Positions 1-12,655 of a stretch of 51,385 nt of DNA are shown one piece after another. Position 1 is the first letter of the stretch, and the number at the start of each line of letters is the position of its first letter. The stretch lies in contig JAHBMJ010005927.1 in assembly GCA_018398765.1 (NCBI GenBank), forward strand, positions 1 to 51,385, read 5' to 3'. This stretch comes from Chromera velia. Lineage: Eukaryota; Sar; Chromeraceae. The notes below the pieces were generated by a model. The model did not search any database. It worked only from the letters and a program-made list of their open reading frames with translations, and was not told the DNA's origin. Made by a program: the position numbers and the translations under genes.

Positions 1-69
1 TGGGGAACGCCCCGCCCTGCTAGCTCTGGCGATAAATAGACATAGCGGGAAGGCCCTAGGGCGGAAAAT

Positions 70-102
<33 letters not shown>

Positions 103-616
103 CAGTGAGTTAGTAACTTTTTATTTATTATGACATATCTTTACAGTCACTATAGTATCTTCATAATTATTATGGGTGCAAATTGTAACCAAAAAAATCC
201 AATTTTATGTGACACTAGATGTGACAAAACAATTTTCTTAAACGATTTCTTGAGAAAATGATTTTTGAGTGTGAATTTCATTGAGAAATCAGCTTTCCAA
301 GTTAGGTAACTCCCCATGTATAACATTGTATATACTTATTATGAAATTCATGTAAAATCGCTAGAGAAAATTAACGATGATTATTGATTGATTAGATTAT
401 GGCACTGCCCCTTTGAGCTAGCTTTTATTGTAGCAACCGGACTATAACCCTAGTAGTAATCATTTTAACTCTGATTATGAGTTTGATATTTCCCATCATT
501 TAAAATTCCCTTCAAAGTTCATTGAGTCCAAACTTTAAACCTAGCTTTAAACATAATATTGTAACAAGTGATAGAGGCCAACTAAGGTTGACCACAATTA
601 AGTCAACATTTTACGT
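1..616. other. Gene-free left edge, AT-rich
   Basis: No supportable coding region is seen. The stretch is AT-rich and contains a short AATC tetranucleotide run at about 70-102. It ends at the stop codon of the minus-strand PAS gene, so part of it is probably that gene's 3' untranslated region and terminator. No clear polyadenylation signal could be singled out by eye. Confidence 0.6.
70..102. repeat. (AATC)n microsatellite
   Basis: About eight tandem copies of the tetranucleotide AATC are directly visible, ending in an imperfect ATC. It lies downstream of the 3' end of the minus-strand gene. Confidence 0.9.
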
Positions 617-1615
617 TCAGACATGTTTATCATCGCCTGCATTTCTTGAAACCGGCCCTTCGAATTCGTGGGGAACCTTTTCTTCCGTTTTTGTTACCGC
701 CGGCTCGCCAATTTGTAAGGCATCTGTCGCCGCAACTCCCCCTGCTACTGTCGAATTATTGGGAGCAGGTCGGGAGGCTGGCGGCACTGAGAGGCGCATG
801 GGAGGCCGTGAGGGCGGATGAGAGAGAGGGACACGGGTCTTAATCCCACATCTTCCATCGCCCCCTTCCGGTTGTCCCCTCGGTGGCTTCAGAACGTCAC
901 CTCCATTGCGGCGCCCAGGGGCGGGTCTTCGTGGCGGCGGGTGGGAAGGGAAAGGATTCCGAGACCCGCTTGCCGGGGCCAAACCGTAAAAGTTCAGAGT
1001 GGCGCATGCAGGGTCTGCCTCGTCAATCACGGCCACAACGCTGGCCACGAGAACCCTTGAGTGAGCGAGGCTGTCCGCGAGCTGTCCAACAAAGGGCACC
1101 CCCGAGCAGGAGGTGGCTGTGGCTGCTGTGGCTGCCCTGACTGGCTGCTGAGTGTATCCCTCTGCTGCGACACCCACGTTCACATTCACATTCACTGCAG
1201 GAGACTGGTCTCCTTCCGTGCCCAAGCTCCTCTGCGCAGTGGCAGAGGTGGGTCTGGGGGCCGAGGAGGGTGGGTGACACTGTGGAGGGGGGTCGATGAA
1301 CGGTTTGTGAAGGTAGACGGGGAAGGGGACCCAGACAACGCTGCTGTCAGCTGAGAAGACTGCCGCTCTGAGTGCCTGCGCGTCTTCAACCCGGATGACA
1401 GACGTTAAAGGGGTCCCGTCCAGAATTCGCCCCGTCCAGAGGCGGATGAGGAGGGAGGAATCCATCACGATCATCTCCTGGAGGTGGGCGCGGATGGATC
1501 CCTGCAGGTGTGCGCGCAGGCAGGAAGGAAGGAGAGGGAATGAAAGCAGAAGTGGGAGCGCCGATCTGTGGAGAGAACGAGTCGGCGAATGCAGAGGGAG
1601 GGAGGGAGGATAGAT

Positions 1616-1651
<36 letters not shown>

Positions 1652-1664
1652 AACACGCACACAG

Positions 1665-1696
<32 letters not shown>

Positions 1697-4600
1697 ACGC
1701 ACACACACACACAAACACACACAGACGGAGAGGACGCACGAGAACCCTCCCTTCCCAGGGAGGAAGGCAGGCAGCATGCAAGGGAGGGAGGGAGGGAGGG
1801 AGGACTTCAGAATCAAAGAAGGAAGCAATCACGAATGACCGATCGATCGATCGATCGATCGAGAGCCTATCTCCTTCCAGCGGTTTCCTTGAAGCAAGGA
1901 AGGCAAATATTCAAAGTCTCCAAATGAAGCCAAAACCTTCACACACATACGAAACACGCATGCTGCATCATCTGTTCATTCACTCCCGCTCGCCGACCTG
2001 AAAGACAGCGTCGAGTGTCTGTTGTGACCTTGCTAGAAGCCACTCTGTCCGTCTCCGCATATTCTCCTGAGCCGTGACATCCCTCAGGAACCCGAGCACC
2101 GACGCCACTGCTGCTGCAGGGGCCGAGCCTGCCTGAGGCTCATTCTCGTTCAAGCCCCCCACCTGCACCCTTGCGGTGCCTCTCTTCGGTTCGATTTGGG
2201 GATCGTGACGTTGCCCTTGATACGAAGAAGAGAGGGGAAGGGGGTGGTCCTCAGCCTTTCCTTCTGACCCCTCCCCTTTTGCACCTCTTTTGGAGGGTCC
2301 CCTGTGCACAATCCGTTTCCCCCCACACTCAAACCTGCAGGGATGCACCGCATGCTTCTTCTTCCAGTGCAAAATGAAAGATTCAAAACCCGACGCACGC
2401 ACGAACAGACACGAAGACTCTTCTCCGTCCACCCCTCGTCCATCAATCTGTTCATGCAGTGCACCTTTGCTCAATGGAAGGAAGCAAGGAAGCAGGAAAG
2501 GAAGCAAGGAAGGAAGAGAGAAGCCTCCTCAGATGGAAAAAGAGAAAGGGACAAGAAGTGAAATTGCAGGGAGTTCAATGAAGCTGGCCTGCTACAGGAA
2601 TCAATCAACACAAAACAAAAAGAAGGCATTTATCCCTGATCGAGGTGACAGTCTTACCATCTGAGCTGTCCGTCTGGCCTCTCTATCATCAGCTGCAATG
2701 CAAAGGGTTCACCAGTCCTCAGACACTTCTCTATCGCCATTTCAACCCGCTCTTTATAGGGGGGAGCAACGTATTCAGTCCACAGGACGATTTGGGCTTG
2801 TGCGCTCCTTCCGTCGCTAGTGGGACGGACTTGCTCAAGGGAAGAAGCAACGTCGGGGGGGTATGGTCTGGGAGGACTGGCACACACCCAGCCGGGCCGT
2901 TTCGGTGGGCTACAGGGGACCCATGAGGGCCTCCCTGCCTCTCTGTCTGCAGATGCCGTTGGATCTGCATTCCGATTGTCGCGCTGACATCGAGCTACTC
3001 CCCTCCTTTGTGTCTCAGAAGACATTTCCTTCTCTTTCTCCGTTTCGCTCTCTCTGACAGGGCCAAGCTTGAGGGAACGGGAAGCGTTTGGCAATCGCCT
3101 GATGATTCGATTCTTTAGGGGAGCGGGGGGCCTCCCTCCTGCACACTTCAAAAAACTCAACGAACCCCCCCTCTCCTTCCCTGCACTCATATCTGCAGGC
3201 GCGCAGGTTTCCTTTTCTCTGTGTCTCTCAACGTCCCCTCCCTCACCTACACAGCCCGAGACACTTTCTGCCGCCTGTGGCGGACCCTCCTGTCCCATAG
3301 GTGGGTGCTTTGGGTGCAAACCCCCACTTGCCTCACTCTTCCCCTTACTGCTTCTAACCCCGTCACCTCCTAGAACAGCCCTCTGTCCGACACGACCCGC
3401 GAGGGCCCCCGCGCCCTCACACACCGGCAGAGAGGTGCTCGGCCCTCTTGGAGGAGCATGAGCATTCTGAACTGCATCACCTAAAAACAACCCCCCTCCA
3501 GCCTCAGCCTCAGCCCTTGGAGGAGCATGAGCATTCTGAACTGCATCACCTAAAAACAACCCCCCTCCAGCCTCAGCCTCAGCCTGGACTCCCGGCTGAC
3601 AGAGTGGTGCTGCAACGGGGACCCCTCCATGCGGGTGTTGCTGTTGTTGAGGAAACAGCTTCCGGCCGGTGAGAGCTTCAATGACCTTTGACTGGTACAC
3701 CGCCCGAAACCGAGCAGCGGGAGCGGAAGCGGGAGCGCGTGTACTGACCGTGCGGCTGATGGGGAGAGGGGAGAAGCTTGCGCAGATTTCTCTCTGCCCG
3801 TCATCGCATCCAACAAAATCCCGACTGCTGCCGTAGTGCTCCCTGCTGTGATCATCACGAGGGCGACAATAGAAAGAGTGCATGGGGTCTGTCGCTGGCG
3901 GCGGGGGGGTGCAGCGATCCCCCCGGAACAGACCACTGAGTTGGGGGCCTCTTGATTCGTTTGGGTCCTCTGAAGCAGCAGAGAAGGAGGGGTTGGGAAA
4001 GAAGTCGCTTGGGAAGTAAGAGGTCTGGTCTTCGGCAAAGGAGCTGTCATCAATCAGAGACCCGGAAAGAATACAGTCACTCTCGCTGTCTCTGTCCGAC
4101 TCGGATGCGCCGTTCGAATTCTCTTGCAAGGCCGTCTGCCAAGTGACGGTCCCGGTGTCTCTCTGCTCGCGTTCTCCGACGCCGGCATTTGAGAACGAAG
4201 AGACTGCACTACTGCTCGGAGCAGCAGCAGCAGGGGCAGGAGGCGGAGACGGATCATGGGGGGGCCAAAGCGGGAAGTCTGCCTGCCAGGCCGCGGTGGC
4301 CAGCATGCTTGCAAAGTTCTCCAGGAGCGCCCAGGCTCTTTGTGACTCCATCACCCTGTAAGCACATCCCATCCATTGGCACACAGACAGGCAGGCAGAA
4401 GAGTTAGAAGTCGCAGGCAAGTGGGAGGAAAAGAACGCATATTTCACAGTATTCGTTGTCTGCCCATTTACCAGTCCACAATCATGCAGGAGGCACTGGA
4501 GTTCCTGCCGGGGGGGGGGTATTTTGTTTTCTTAATTCCGGCCGGTCCTGGCTGGGAGGGATCACCCAGAGGGGTACAGCTGTCTCTCTGGGTCTTGGAT

Positions 4601-6861
4601 GCAAGGGATGGGCAAAAGTAGAAGGAAGGAAGGAAGGAAGGAAGGAAGAGGACGAGGGGACGATCGGGTCATCTGACAGAGAGAGGGCGAGTGGGAGGGA
4701 GGGAGGGAGGGAGGGAACGAGGAAGGGAGGAAGGGAGGGAGGGAGGGAAAGACGCAAAGATATACACACATACACAGACGTTGATAGGCACAGACGGAAA
4801 TAAACATGGAGAGAAAGACAAATGGACGAAAAATTGGAGATAGGTAGATAGAAGGATAGATGAATAAATAAACGGATCCAGATAGATAAGATTGACAGAT
4901 AGATTGATATAGAGAGAGCCAGAAACATTTGATGAAACAAAGGGAAAGAGCCGAGAAAAGAAAGCTGCAGAAGGAGAGCAAACACCCCAAACAAAGGTGA
5001 ATGAATCGATACACACACGGAGGATGCATCATGCATGATGATGTGGATTGCAAGAGACCACAGTCAGTACTGACCTGCTGGTGACATCCTTGAAAGTCAA
5101 GATCATGGAGACGTCAGCCCCTTGGAGAATGTACCCGCTTCGGGGTTTTCCCACCACACACAGAGACAGAGATCTCTGCTGCATGCGACACACACCCGTC
5201 ACCTCAAAGAACCTCCCCGGAGCAGATGCCATTCTGATGGGCTCTGCCACCGTGGAAGATCCGAAAAGGGCGAACGGATCTGTCTCTCTCTTTCTTTCTG
5301 TCTCTGCACCCTCTTCCCTCCCTCCCGTACCTCCACCACACATACCTTCCTCAACATCCCCCCCACCGTCGGAGTCGCGTGTATCAAATGTAAATGTGCT
5401 CTCTTCCCCCCGATTTTTCAACTTCTTCGTCCTCTCCCTCTCCCTCCTGCTGTTCTCCCACACAGTCCACATCATTCCATTCTCACGCGACGCAAAAAGC
5501 CGAAACAAAAACCGCCACAACCCCCCTCCACCTTTCAAACCCCTACCGGATGTGCCCACTACGGACCTTTCTCTTTCTATTTCCCTACCACCCCCCGGGC
5601 CTCCACTCCCAAAACGAACATCGAGATCAGACACGAGAACGTCCAGCGCATCTGAGCACACTCTCGCAAGCGCCCTCCTGTCTCTCGGACCCCTCCCCTG
5701 CTCCACAAGCGCAGGCAGGCCCCCCCCCTCCAGATCCTGCACCGCCACACCCGCACACTGAAATGTTTGGCGACTCACGCGCGTGCATCGGGCGACTGGA
5801 GTTGAAGGAGACGACGGTAGTGAAACGGCGGTGCGCTTCTGAGTCGGGTTCGACTCTCTGTTCTGGTGGAAATCGGAAGTTTCACGTAAGAAGTGCGAGT
5901 CTCGAGGCAGGACTGCCTGTTCTCGGAAGCTTGCGGCACTGCCCTCGAACATGAGGGTTGAGGAGCCGAAGCAGTGGACGGCCTCAATGATCTGTCTGAA
6001 CTCACCACGAGCCTCCCTTTTGTGCTGGAAGAACTGAACCAGTTGGAAGATGTTGATGCGGGAGAATTGGGACATCACCAGGGCCATTGCAACCGCCAGG
6101 CAGAATAGGGTCAGCGAGTGTATGAACGCTGCGAGGACGAGTCGGTTCTTTTCATCGTCGACGGCGAAGAATCCCTCAACAACCAGAAAGACGCAGGTAG
6201 AGTAGATTTGCACGATCAGTGTTGCAACCAAATTGTGTCTAAAGGCGTACATGTTCGCGAGGTCATTCAAGGAAAAGAAATATCTGAAGGAGCGCCGGGT
6301 GTTCAGCAATTGGTGCCGCCCAAACACGCCCGCTCGGGGGTCATGGTGGGCTGCTGCGGAGGGGAAAAACTTGCTGAACACGGGGGGAGTAGTGAAGGCG
6401 AAAACCGTGATCACCCACAAAGATAAGAGGACAGCAAGCCAGACAGGAAAGACATAGATGCGCGAAGGTATGAGCTTTGCAGACAGATCAGCCTCGTCCA
6501 CCTCATGGCCCTCCAACTGAACTTTTCGCTCCTTTTCTTCGTCTTTGTTCTTCTGTCTGCAGGTCCGTGCATTGAAGAGCGAGAAGACGAACAAGAACAC
6601 GCTCTGCAAGATCAACAAACCCAGGAAGATACTGCACCCACACAAGTTCTCGTCCGGGTGAGAACGTTTCTCCGTGCGCAGCAGCGCGAGAGTCGCACAT
6701 AAGACAACAGCGACAGCGGAGAATCTACAGAGATCGTGAGTCAACCACACAGCCATACGGCGGCGGTAGACATCCTCCACAAAGGGGTCCCTGAAGTTCC
6801 AGAGAACCCCCAGTCTCCTCTCACACCCGAAGTCAGGCTTGACCTCTCCAGGTCCAGTCAT
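617..6861 (-). CDS. Multi-pass membrane protein with tandem PAS-like domains, no visible kinase
   Basis: Likely a membrane sensor, about 1,568 aa. Exons in transcript order are 6861-5075, 4355-2658, 2334-1998 and 1501-617. Donors are GTCAGT, GTAAGA and GTCGGC; all acceptors end in CAG, and the phases 2, 2 and 0 join without a stop. Exon 1 carries five hydrophobic segments at about residues 46-61, 77-95, 136-157, 211-231 and 241-262. It then has a PAS-like region split by a charged, low-complexity insert and ending in FKDVTSR across the first splice. A second PAS-like fold ends in [13 protein letters not shown] and [10 protein letters not shown], and a third follows near [10 protein letters not shown]. 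The C-terminal 200 residues are low-complexity and no histidine kinase, cyclase or receiver motif is visible. The reading frame stays open upstream to 6939 without an ATG, so the ATG at 6861 is the first usable start, but an upstream exon is possible. The PAS assignments come from pattern reading only; the membrane segments and splicing are firmer. Confidence 0.82.
1502..1997 (-). other. Intron 3 of the PAS gene, carrying microsatellites
   Basis: This 496-nt intron has a GTCGGC donor on the minus strand at 1997 and a CAG acceptor at 1502-1504. It contains a long imperfect CA/GT tract at about 1616-1722, a GGGA run near 1781-1803 and five GATC copies at about 1840-1861. Long open frames across the CA tract encode only His/Thr or Cys/Val runs and are not genes. 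Confidence 0.75.
1616..1722. repeat. (CA)n imperfect microsatellite
   Basis: About 105 bp of CA dinucleotides with occasional GC, AA and GA interruptions, inside the last intron of the minus-strand PAS gene. Confidence 0.9.
3448..3585. repeat. Tandem 69-bp duplication in the PAS gene
   Basis: Two consecutive, nearly identical 69-bp units lie at 3448-3516 and 3517-3585. The period is a multiple of three, so exon 2 of the minus-strand PAS gene encodes two copies of a 23-residue unit containing [18 protein letters not shown]. The near identity suggests a recent duplication in a low-constraint linker. Confidence 0.92.
4621..4760. repeat. Polypurine GGAA/GGGA tract in intron 1 of the PAS gene
   Basis: Runs of GAAG and GGGA tetranucleotides occupy most of this stretch. 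It lies inside the 719-nt first intron (4356-5074) of the minus-strand gene, so the transcribed RNA is pyrimidine-rich here. Confidence 0.85.
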
Positions 6862-9290
6862 CTTCAGGATGAACCAGGGTCTTATGTGCTTCAGTCTTGT
6901 AAAACACTTCCCATCGAATAAACTCTCAAACAAATTGGATTATGAGGTGCGCGGGGTTATCTAATAGAGGGACTTCGAGACGAGAGACGGCAAGTGGGTC
7001 ATACACACAAACACAGGTGACTTTGGGGCTGCCCACCAAGGCAGACGAGAATGCCCGATTATGACCCTGTCAGTTACCAGTTGCCACTCACAGCACTCTC
7101 CATTGCAACCTCGGACAAAGTTTCGATGCTGCTTGGTAATGATGGACACCGGCTGAAGCATGACTGTAGTTTCGATCGGAGACTGCAGGCACGTACGTTT
7201 TTTGTCATCGATCCATTGTGCATGGAAGTCCGACTCATTCCGACTCTTTGGGCGCATTTTTCGAGAGAGGTTTGAATCATTTTGAATCACATGCAATTTT
7301 TGTGTTAACTTTATTTACTTATTTTTTTTGAAATAAAATTTTAATTAACAGTGTATCAGGGTGATCGAAGTCACGCCTATTTTCGTCGCTAGTAGTCGTA
7401 GGACAGAACAAATCAACAAACTAGGTTAGATCCGCCTCTCATATATGGGGACGCGGCATGCATGAAAAAACCCTCAATCATCATTAACAGTGTTAATTAA
7501 CTCATGCACCATCGATCGATCATGCACCGTACACGACGATGTGTGACGATCGAGTCATCACCAAGATGTCCGCGACTGTTTAGCTAAAGACTGCCAAAAT
7601 TCCTTCGTAGATCGATGAATTGGAGCATGGCATCTTATTAAATTTATTAACCGAGTTGGTGGATACATGCAGAATTCATTTGCAGCCATTTAGCCGTGCA
7701 CACATACAGCTTCTTCAGGTCTTCTTAAAATTAATTTACCCCTCCCAGTCACAATGACCTCTTTTGAAGCATCCATTGGTTCATCACCACTTCAGTCTGG
7801 CAGACGCTTGACATCGGGAGCTGCAGTGAGACGTTCTTTGAGTCGTCAGACTGAGACTCGATCGATACATTGATACATTCTTCAGGCAGTGTACACGGAG
7901 AAAACAAACGCCATGACCGAGGTCCTACTTAACCAGGTCCCAGGTGGTAGTTGGTGTAATGGAAACATGTTGTACTTTTGCGTGTTCACTGGCAGAGAAC
8001 ACATATGCAGAAGGTACGATCTATCGCATATCCCATATAAACATGTCAGGGAAGTTCTTGAGGACGAGCATATACTAATTTGACCAGAGCTGGCGGGCTT
8101 CATCAGAAGAACCTGGATATTGAAATTTTCAAATATGCGGATCCGGACAACCCGAAAGAGTAAGTAAATTGCATGCACATATATTAATACTAATATCACA
8201 ACCGGTCATAACATCATTTTGACCATGTACAACTTACAAAGCTGGATCATCGACTTCAAAAGGTTTGAGGAAAGGGCGTTGAAGGCCTCAGGTTCGAACA
8301 CTCCTCCAACCCCTAAATAGCGCCCCTTTGATAAACACCCAAAAGTCAAAACATTACTTTTTCATTTAGTAGAAGCATTCCGAACATTTACAGAGCAGAG
8401 GGGGTACGACCTTCTCCCAAAATAATACCAAAACGCAATGCGCATTGTTCAGGAATATTGGCTGCGATGCTACGATCGATGGGCTGCGCCGGGCATACCC
8501 CGGTTTCGGTATCCCTGGTCTGGTTGGATTGCCTACCTACGGTCGTGCGGCAATCAGTCCCTGAATTCCTATCTGGTAGGTTTGGTGACAGCATGCGGTC
8601 TTTTTGGTGCTTGCAATCAGAAAATTGTGTCGTGGACAACTCGTCCTAGGCAGAGTGGCAGATCTTACCTCTACAAGGGCTCCCAGCTCTCGCGCTTTGT
8701 CACTTCGCTTGATCCCAAGTGAACGTTCACTGACCAACATCGATATGGATGAGAGATCGACGATAGAAACCGATGTAGGTCACATAGATAAAATGAATTG
8801 AGTTTTCTGAAAAATCTATTTATGTATTCTATGGATGGTGCAACATGGTGCAGCTTCGTCATTGGGAACAGATAGGTCAGAAAGCCCCTCATGTATACAG
8901 CCAAAGGTTTGTGTTTTTTCGCAAAAACATGTACAGAAGAGAATATAAGCCTATTTTGAGACACTTCGTTTCTCCTGACAGTGTCCGCCTAAGTAAGGGC
9001 AGATAGAAAGAATATGTACCGAGTTCTTTTCCTCTCCCTTATTTGATGTTTGGAAAAAAACTGCAATACAAAAGAAACTTACGCGCGACAAAAACAGAAG
9101 ACGAGACAACATGATTCATTGAGAGAGTTTATAATCTTTCAATCGCTTGAGTGTAATCATGCCCCGCCCTCTGAATATATCCCTGCAGACAGACCGAGTG
9201 TTAGCCGATATTCAACCTTCCGAGATAGAAAGGGAGGAATCGAAAACAAAACCTTAGACTGAGGTAAGAGATAGTTTTACTTCACATTCG
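6862..9290. other. Gene-poor intergenic stretch
   Basis: No gene can be firmly supported between the start of the minus-strand PAS gene and the weak hypothetical gene at 9291. Most of the stretch is AT-rich with stops in all frames. The one exon-like island is at about 7886-8156. A 5' exon or promoter of the PAS gene could lie in the first few hundred bases, but no start or TATA-like element stands out. Confidence 0.5.
7886..8156 (+). pseudogene. Exon-like island, possibly a broken gene
   Basis: A CAG acceptor-like site precedes 7886. An open frame then reads through VPGGSWCNGNMLYFCVFTG and KHVREVLEDEH, stopping at 8081-8083. In another frame the sequence continues with GLHQKNLDIEIFKYADPDN and a strong donor-like AGAGTAAGTA at about 8155. 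The two parts look like coding sequence but do not join without a shift, and I recognise no family. It could be a decayed gene, two exons with an unseen tiny intron, or chance. Confidence 0.22.
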
Positions 9291-10428
9291 ATGCTCGAAG
9301 AGTCGGAGATGGGCCACCAAGCATATCTCTCATCATCTTCAACCTCCAAGTCTTGCCTTCTTTTGTTGGACTTCTCTGCCAATGCTTTTCACCCCGTGTA
9401 CGGCAAGTTGTTGTGTCTATATCGGAAAAGAAGGGTAAGGAAAGGAAGTAGAAACAACACGCAGTTTGCAGGTGGCTATCCAGTCACGTGGAGATCCCCC
9501 CTCTGTCTCCTTCCCCCCCCTTCTTCTTTCAAAAGGAAGGCCCGAACTTTAAGTCTTCTTCAGTCTGAACTAGCTTCTCATTTTCAGAAGCTCCTCCTGA
9601 AAGACCTCCCGGCCATGCATCAAATGGAGAGGGAGACCGACCAGATTGGTTTCTCAACCTCCTGTGCAAAGAGTAGAAAAGCAGACCAAGAGTTGAACAA
9701 CAGACTTTCTGGGAAATTGGCCGTCAAACAAAAGCTTGTTAAAAATATCTCTAACTGTGATCAGGTGGGAAAGACCTTGACGACAATATAATATGTGGAG
9801 CTGTATTTTATCTTAAATTGTCCGTCAAAAGTTCTTTCCCGCACCTTTGTACGAACGCTTCCTTCACTGATTTTTGGTATAATCATCTGACTCTTGATGC
9901 ATGCAGCATGGCATTGCATATCCTTAGATCCCACTCACACGGCTAGACCATATTCATATCAGAGTCCCTTCTTGGCTTCTCTCAAACTTCCCCCTCCCTC
10001 CTCGTGTTTGCTTGCAGGTCTGTAGTACGGATGCGACTGCGCACCAGCAAGGTCATCAAAAAGTGCGGAGGATCCTGCTGGAGCGCCGTCTCCATCTTCA
10101 GAGAAGCCGCACGCAGAATGGCTCTAGTAACATTTTACAACGGCCTGCTCCGTTCCCACTCATATGGAATCCCCCACCGCGTCTTCTCACCCCCTTCTCC
10201 TCTTTCCAGAGTGAATCCCCCGGTCTGGGACCGGGTCTAGTTCGAATCAAATGCAGCAGCCTCTACAGACCCTCTTATTCCCCTCCTTCTCCATCTTCGT
10301 CCCTTCGTACAAGAAGGCAGAGTACGTTCACGTCAACATCCATACCAGAACACACACAGAGCTCTGCTTCTCCTTCAACCGTCAGCCGTCTCGATTCTGC
10401 AGCGCCTTTATGCAGTCACAGACACTAG
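9291..10428 (+). CDS. Hypothetical protein, weak two-exon model
   Basis: An ATG at 9291 opens a frame that can be spliced from 9764 (donor CAG followed by GTGGGA) to 10018 (acceptor TTGCAG). This gives 885 nt, 294 aa, in phase 0. The product is basic and Ser/Pro-rich with no domain I recognise. A third open stretch in another frame (about 10251-10745) could be a further exon, which would change the C-terminus. The supports are the matching splice phase and the lack of microsatellite composition; there is no homology evidence, so the gene may not be real. Confidence 0.3.
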
Positions 10429-10847
10429 CGCTCCCTCATTCTAAACAACCCCGCGTTGTCACGGCTTCTTGTTCCTTAAGGGAAGCTAAAAGAGGCCGCT
10501 CGCCTGAGGACGAGGGAAGGTGTGAATGGTTCCGGAAGAGCTTGTCTATCGATATTGCTTCATCCTGTAAGGGCTTGCAACAGATTTTTCAGCCTACTGA
10601 GGGGAGGAAAGGGCCCATAACTTCTGCAAGCTTTCAGAAACGAATACAATTATTGACAAATGGATTGACGGAATACTGTATGCTTTCATTGAGAAAAGAA
10701 AGTGAGCGAAAGAGCGGGGGCATGAGAGAAAAGAAAGAAAGATGAGGAAGCAGGAGGCCAGAGGAACACGGGAGCTTAAGTTTATTAGAGTGTCAGCAGA
10801 CTGTTTGGCTAAAACAGATGGCTAAAGAGGTGCAGAACCAATCACCC

Positions 10848-11600
10848 CTCACACTCTCTGAGAGCTTCTTGCAGTAAGAAGCCACAAGGAAACAACCAGA
10901 GCCGGGCCCCATTCACCTGTAACCAACCGCTCCCCCGCACCCTCTAAGAGCTTCTTGCAGTAAGAAACCACGAGGATTCTGACTCTAAAACAATTAACCA
11001 GAGCCCATTCACCTGTGACCAACCGCTCCGGGGACCCCTGCACCCTCCGAGAGCTTCTTGCAGTAAGAAGCCACGAGGAAACAATTAACTAGAGCCCATT
11101 CACCTGTGACCAACCGCTCTGGGGACCCCTGCACCCTCTGAAAGCTTCTTACAGTAAGAAGCCACGAGGAAACAATTAACCAGAGCCCATTCACCTGTAA
11201 CTAACCGCTCCGGGGACCCCTGCACCCGCAGAGTCTGAGAGCTTCTTGCAGTAAGAAGCCATGAGGAAACAATTAACCAGAGCCCATTCACCTGTAACCA
11301 ACCGCTCCGGAGACCCCTGCACCCTCAGAGTTTGAGAGCTTCTTACAGTAAGAAGCCACAAGGAAACAATTAACCAGAGCCCATTCACCTATGACCAACC
11401 GCTCCGGGGACCCCTGTACCGTCAGAGTCTGAGAGCTTCTTGCAGTAAGAAGCTATGAGGAAACAATTAACCAGAGCCCATTCACCTGTGACCAACCACT
11501 CCGGGGACCCCTGCACCCTCAGAGTCTGAGAGCTTCTTGCAGTAAGAAGCCACAAGGAAACAATTAACCAGAGCCCATTCACCTGTGACCAACCATGTCA
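10848..11600. repeat. 97-bp minisatellite with a hairpin in each unit
   Basis: Eight tandem units are anchored by GCTTCTT at 10864, 10950, 11053, 11144, 11241, 11338, 11435 and 11532. Spacing is 86, 103 and 91, then four intervals of exactly 97 bp, so the right-hand copies are the most homogeneous. Each unit reads GCTTCTT, a five-base loop, AAGAAGC, then a block ending in CCAGAGCCCATTCACC and a CCGCTCCGGGGACCCC segment. The seven-base stem is perfect in nearly all copies; the second copy has AAGAAAC. Minus-strand open frames across it merely repeat the unit and are not genes. Confidence 0.93.
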
Positions 11601-12079
11601 AAACGGGCCCATCCTAACTCCAACACTAATTTTAACTCCAAAATTTTTATATTTAAAAAACAGCATAAAGTAAATTCTAAATGTTTAAACAGCACCATTC
11701 TACTTTTAAAAAGATGTTATATATATTAATTTGTTTAAATGTAAGTTAAAATCGGTCGAGAAATCAATATGCCAACACATTCTATAAATACTATGTATAA
11801 ACCGTTATCTTAGGTATGGGATATACTATAGTGTTATATACAGGCAGGTAAGCTACAGACGTATAGTCTCCTACATAAATCAACTATGTGCAATTGTTTT
11901 TTGTTTGATTTGAAGTGGCGATTCAACAAATAAACAAACAAATAAACAAATTGAAGAAAAAAGGAAGAGATTTTGGCTTACGCTCTTTCTCTCCCCCTCT
12001 CTCAAAGACGAATGCGATTACGCATGATATGTATATTGGGGGGGGCAAAGAAATCGACAAAAGAGATCCCTCCCCGACT

Positions 12080-12190
12080 TTTACTCCTTCCTTCCTTCCT
12101 TCTTTCTTTCCTTCCTTCCTCCCTTTCTTCCTAAGGCTTCCTTCCTGAGGCTCCCTCTCTCGCTCCCTTCCTTTCTTCCTTCTTTCTTTC
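12080..12190. repeat. Polypyrimidine (TTCC)n tract
   Basis: A run of TTCC, TTTC and TCCC tetranucleotides of about 110 bp lies between the two minisatellite clusters. Confidence 0.85.
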
Positions 12191-12655
12191 ATGGTGTTTC
12201 TGATATGAAAGAAAGAAACGAGAAGAAACGAAAGCTATCGTACCACTGTGTTGAGACATGCTTTTTCGTTTGTTTCTTTTTTTTTCGCTTGCTCCCTCTT
12301 CCCTTCTTCTTACCTTCTAGTTCCATCCAGTTCAATTTTATCAAGCAGTACTAGCGGAAAGAAAGAGACATTACTAGGGAGGGGAGGGTAGAAGCCGGAG
12401 GGAGAAGAAAGACAGAAGAGACTCTCACAAACTCTTACAGGCACACAGACCCCCTCGATTCTGAATTCAATCAAAGATTTGTGTATTTCTTTCTGATTCT
12501 AATTGATTTACAAGCCATTTTTTGCCCCGACCGCTTCCCGCATGGTCTTTCCAAGGAACGTCTGGGTACCAGTCGTATAGGGCATTCAACAAAGAAAAAG
12601 AGAGCTGTTTGAGTGTTATCATCTTGAATCTCCAGCAGATGACCTCGTCTGCATC

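Noticed and set aside
8438..8722. Open frame with GWIAYL and KIVSW.TR.RQ-like strings, reminiscent of the RNase H end of Copia polyproteins
   Set aside because: The spacing of the motifs is wrong, the typical STEAEY string is absent and the frame has no continuation upstream; resemblance is too weak to call.
10849..11582. Series of similar 60-65 codon minus-strand frames sharing one repeated peptide
   Set aside because: They restate the 97-bp minisatellite in one frame. The unit length of 97 is not a multiple of three, so no continuous repeat protein is possible.
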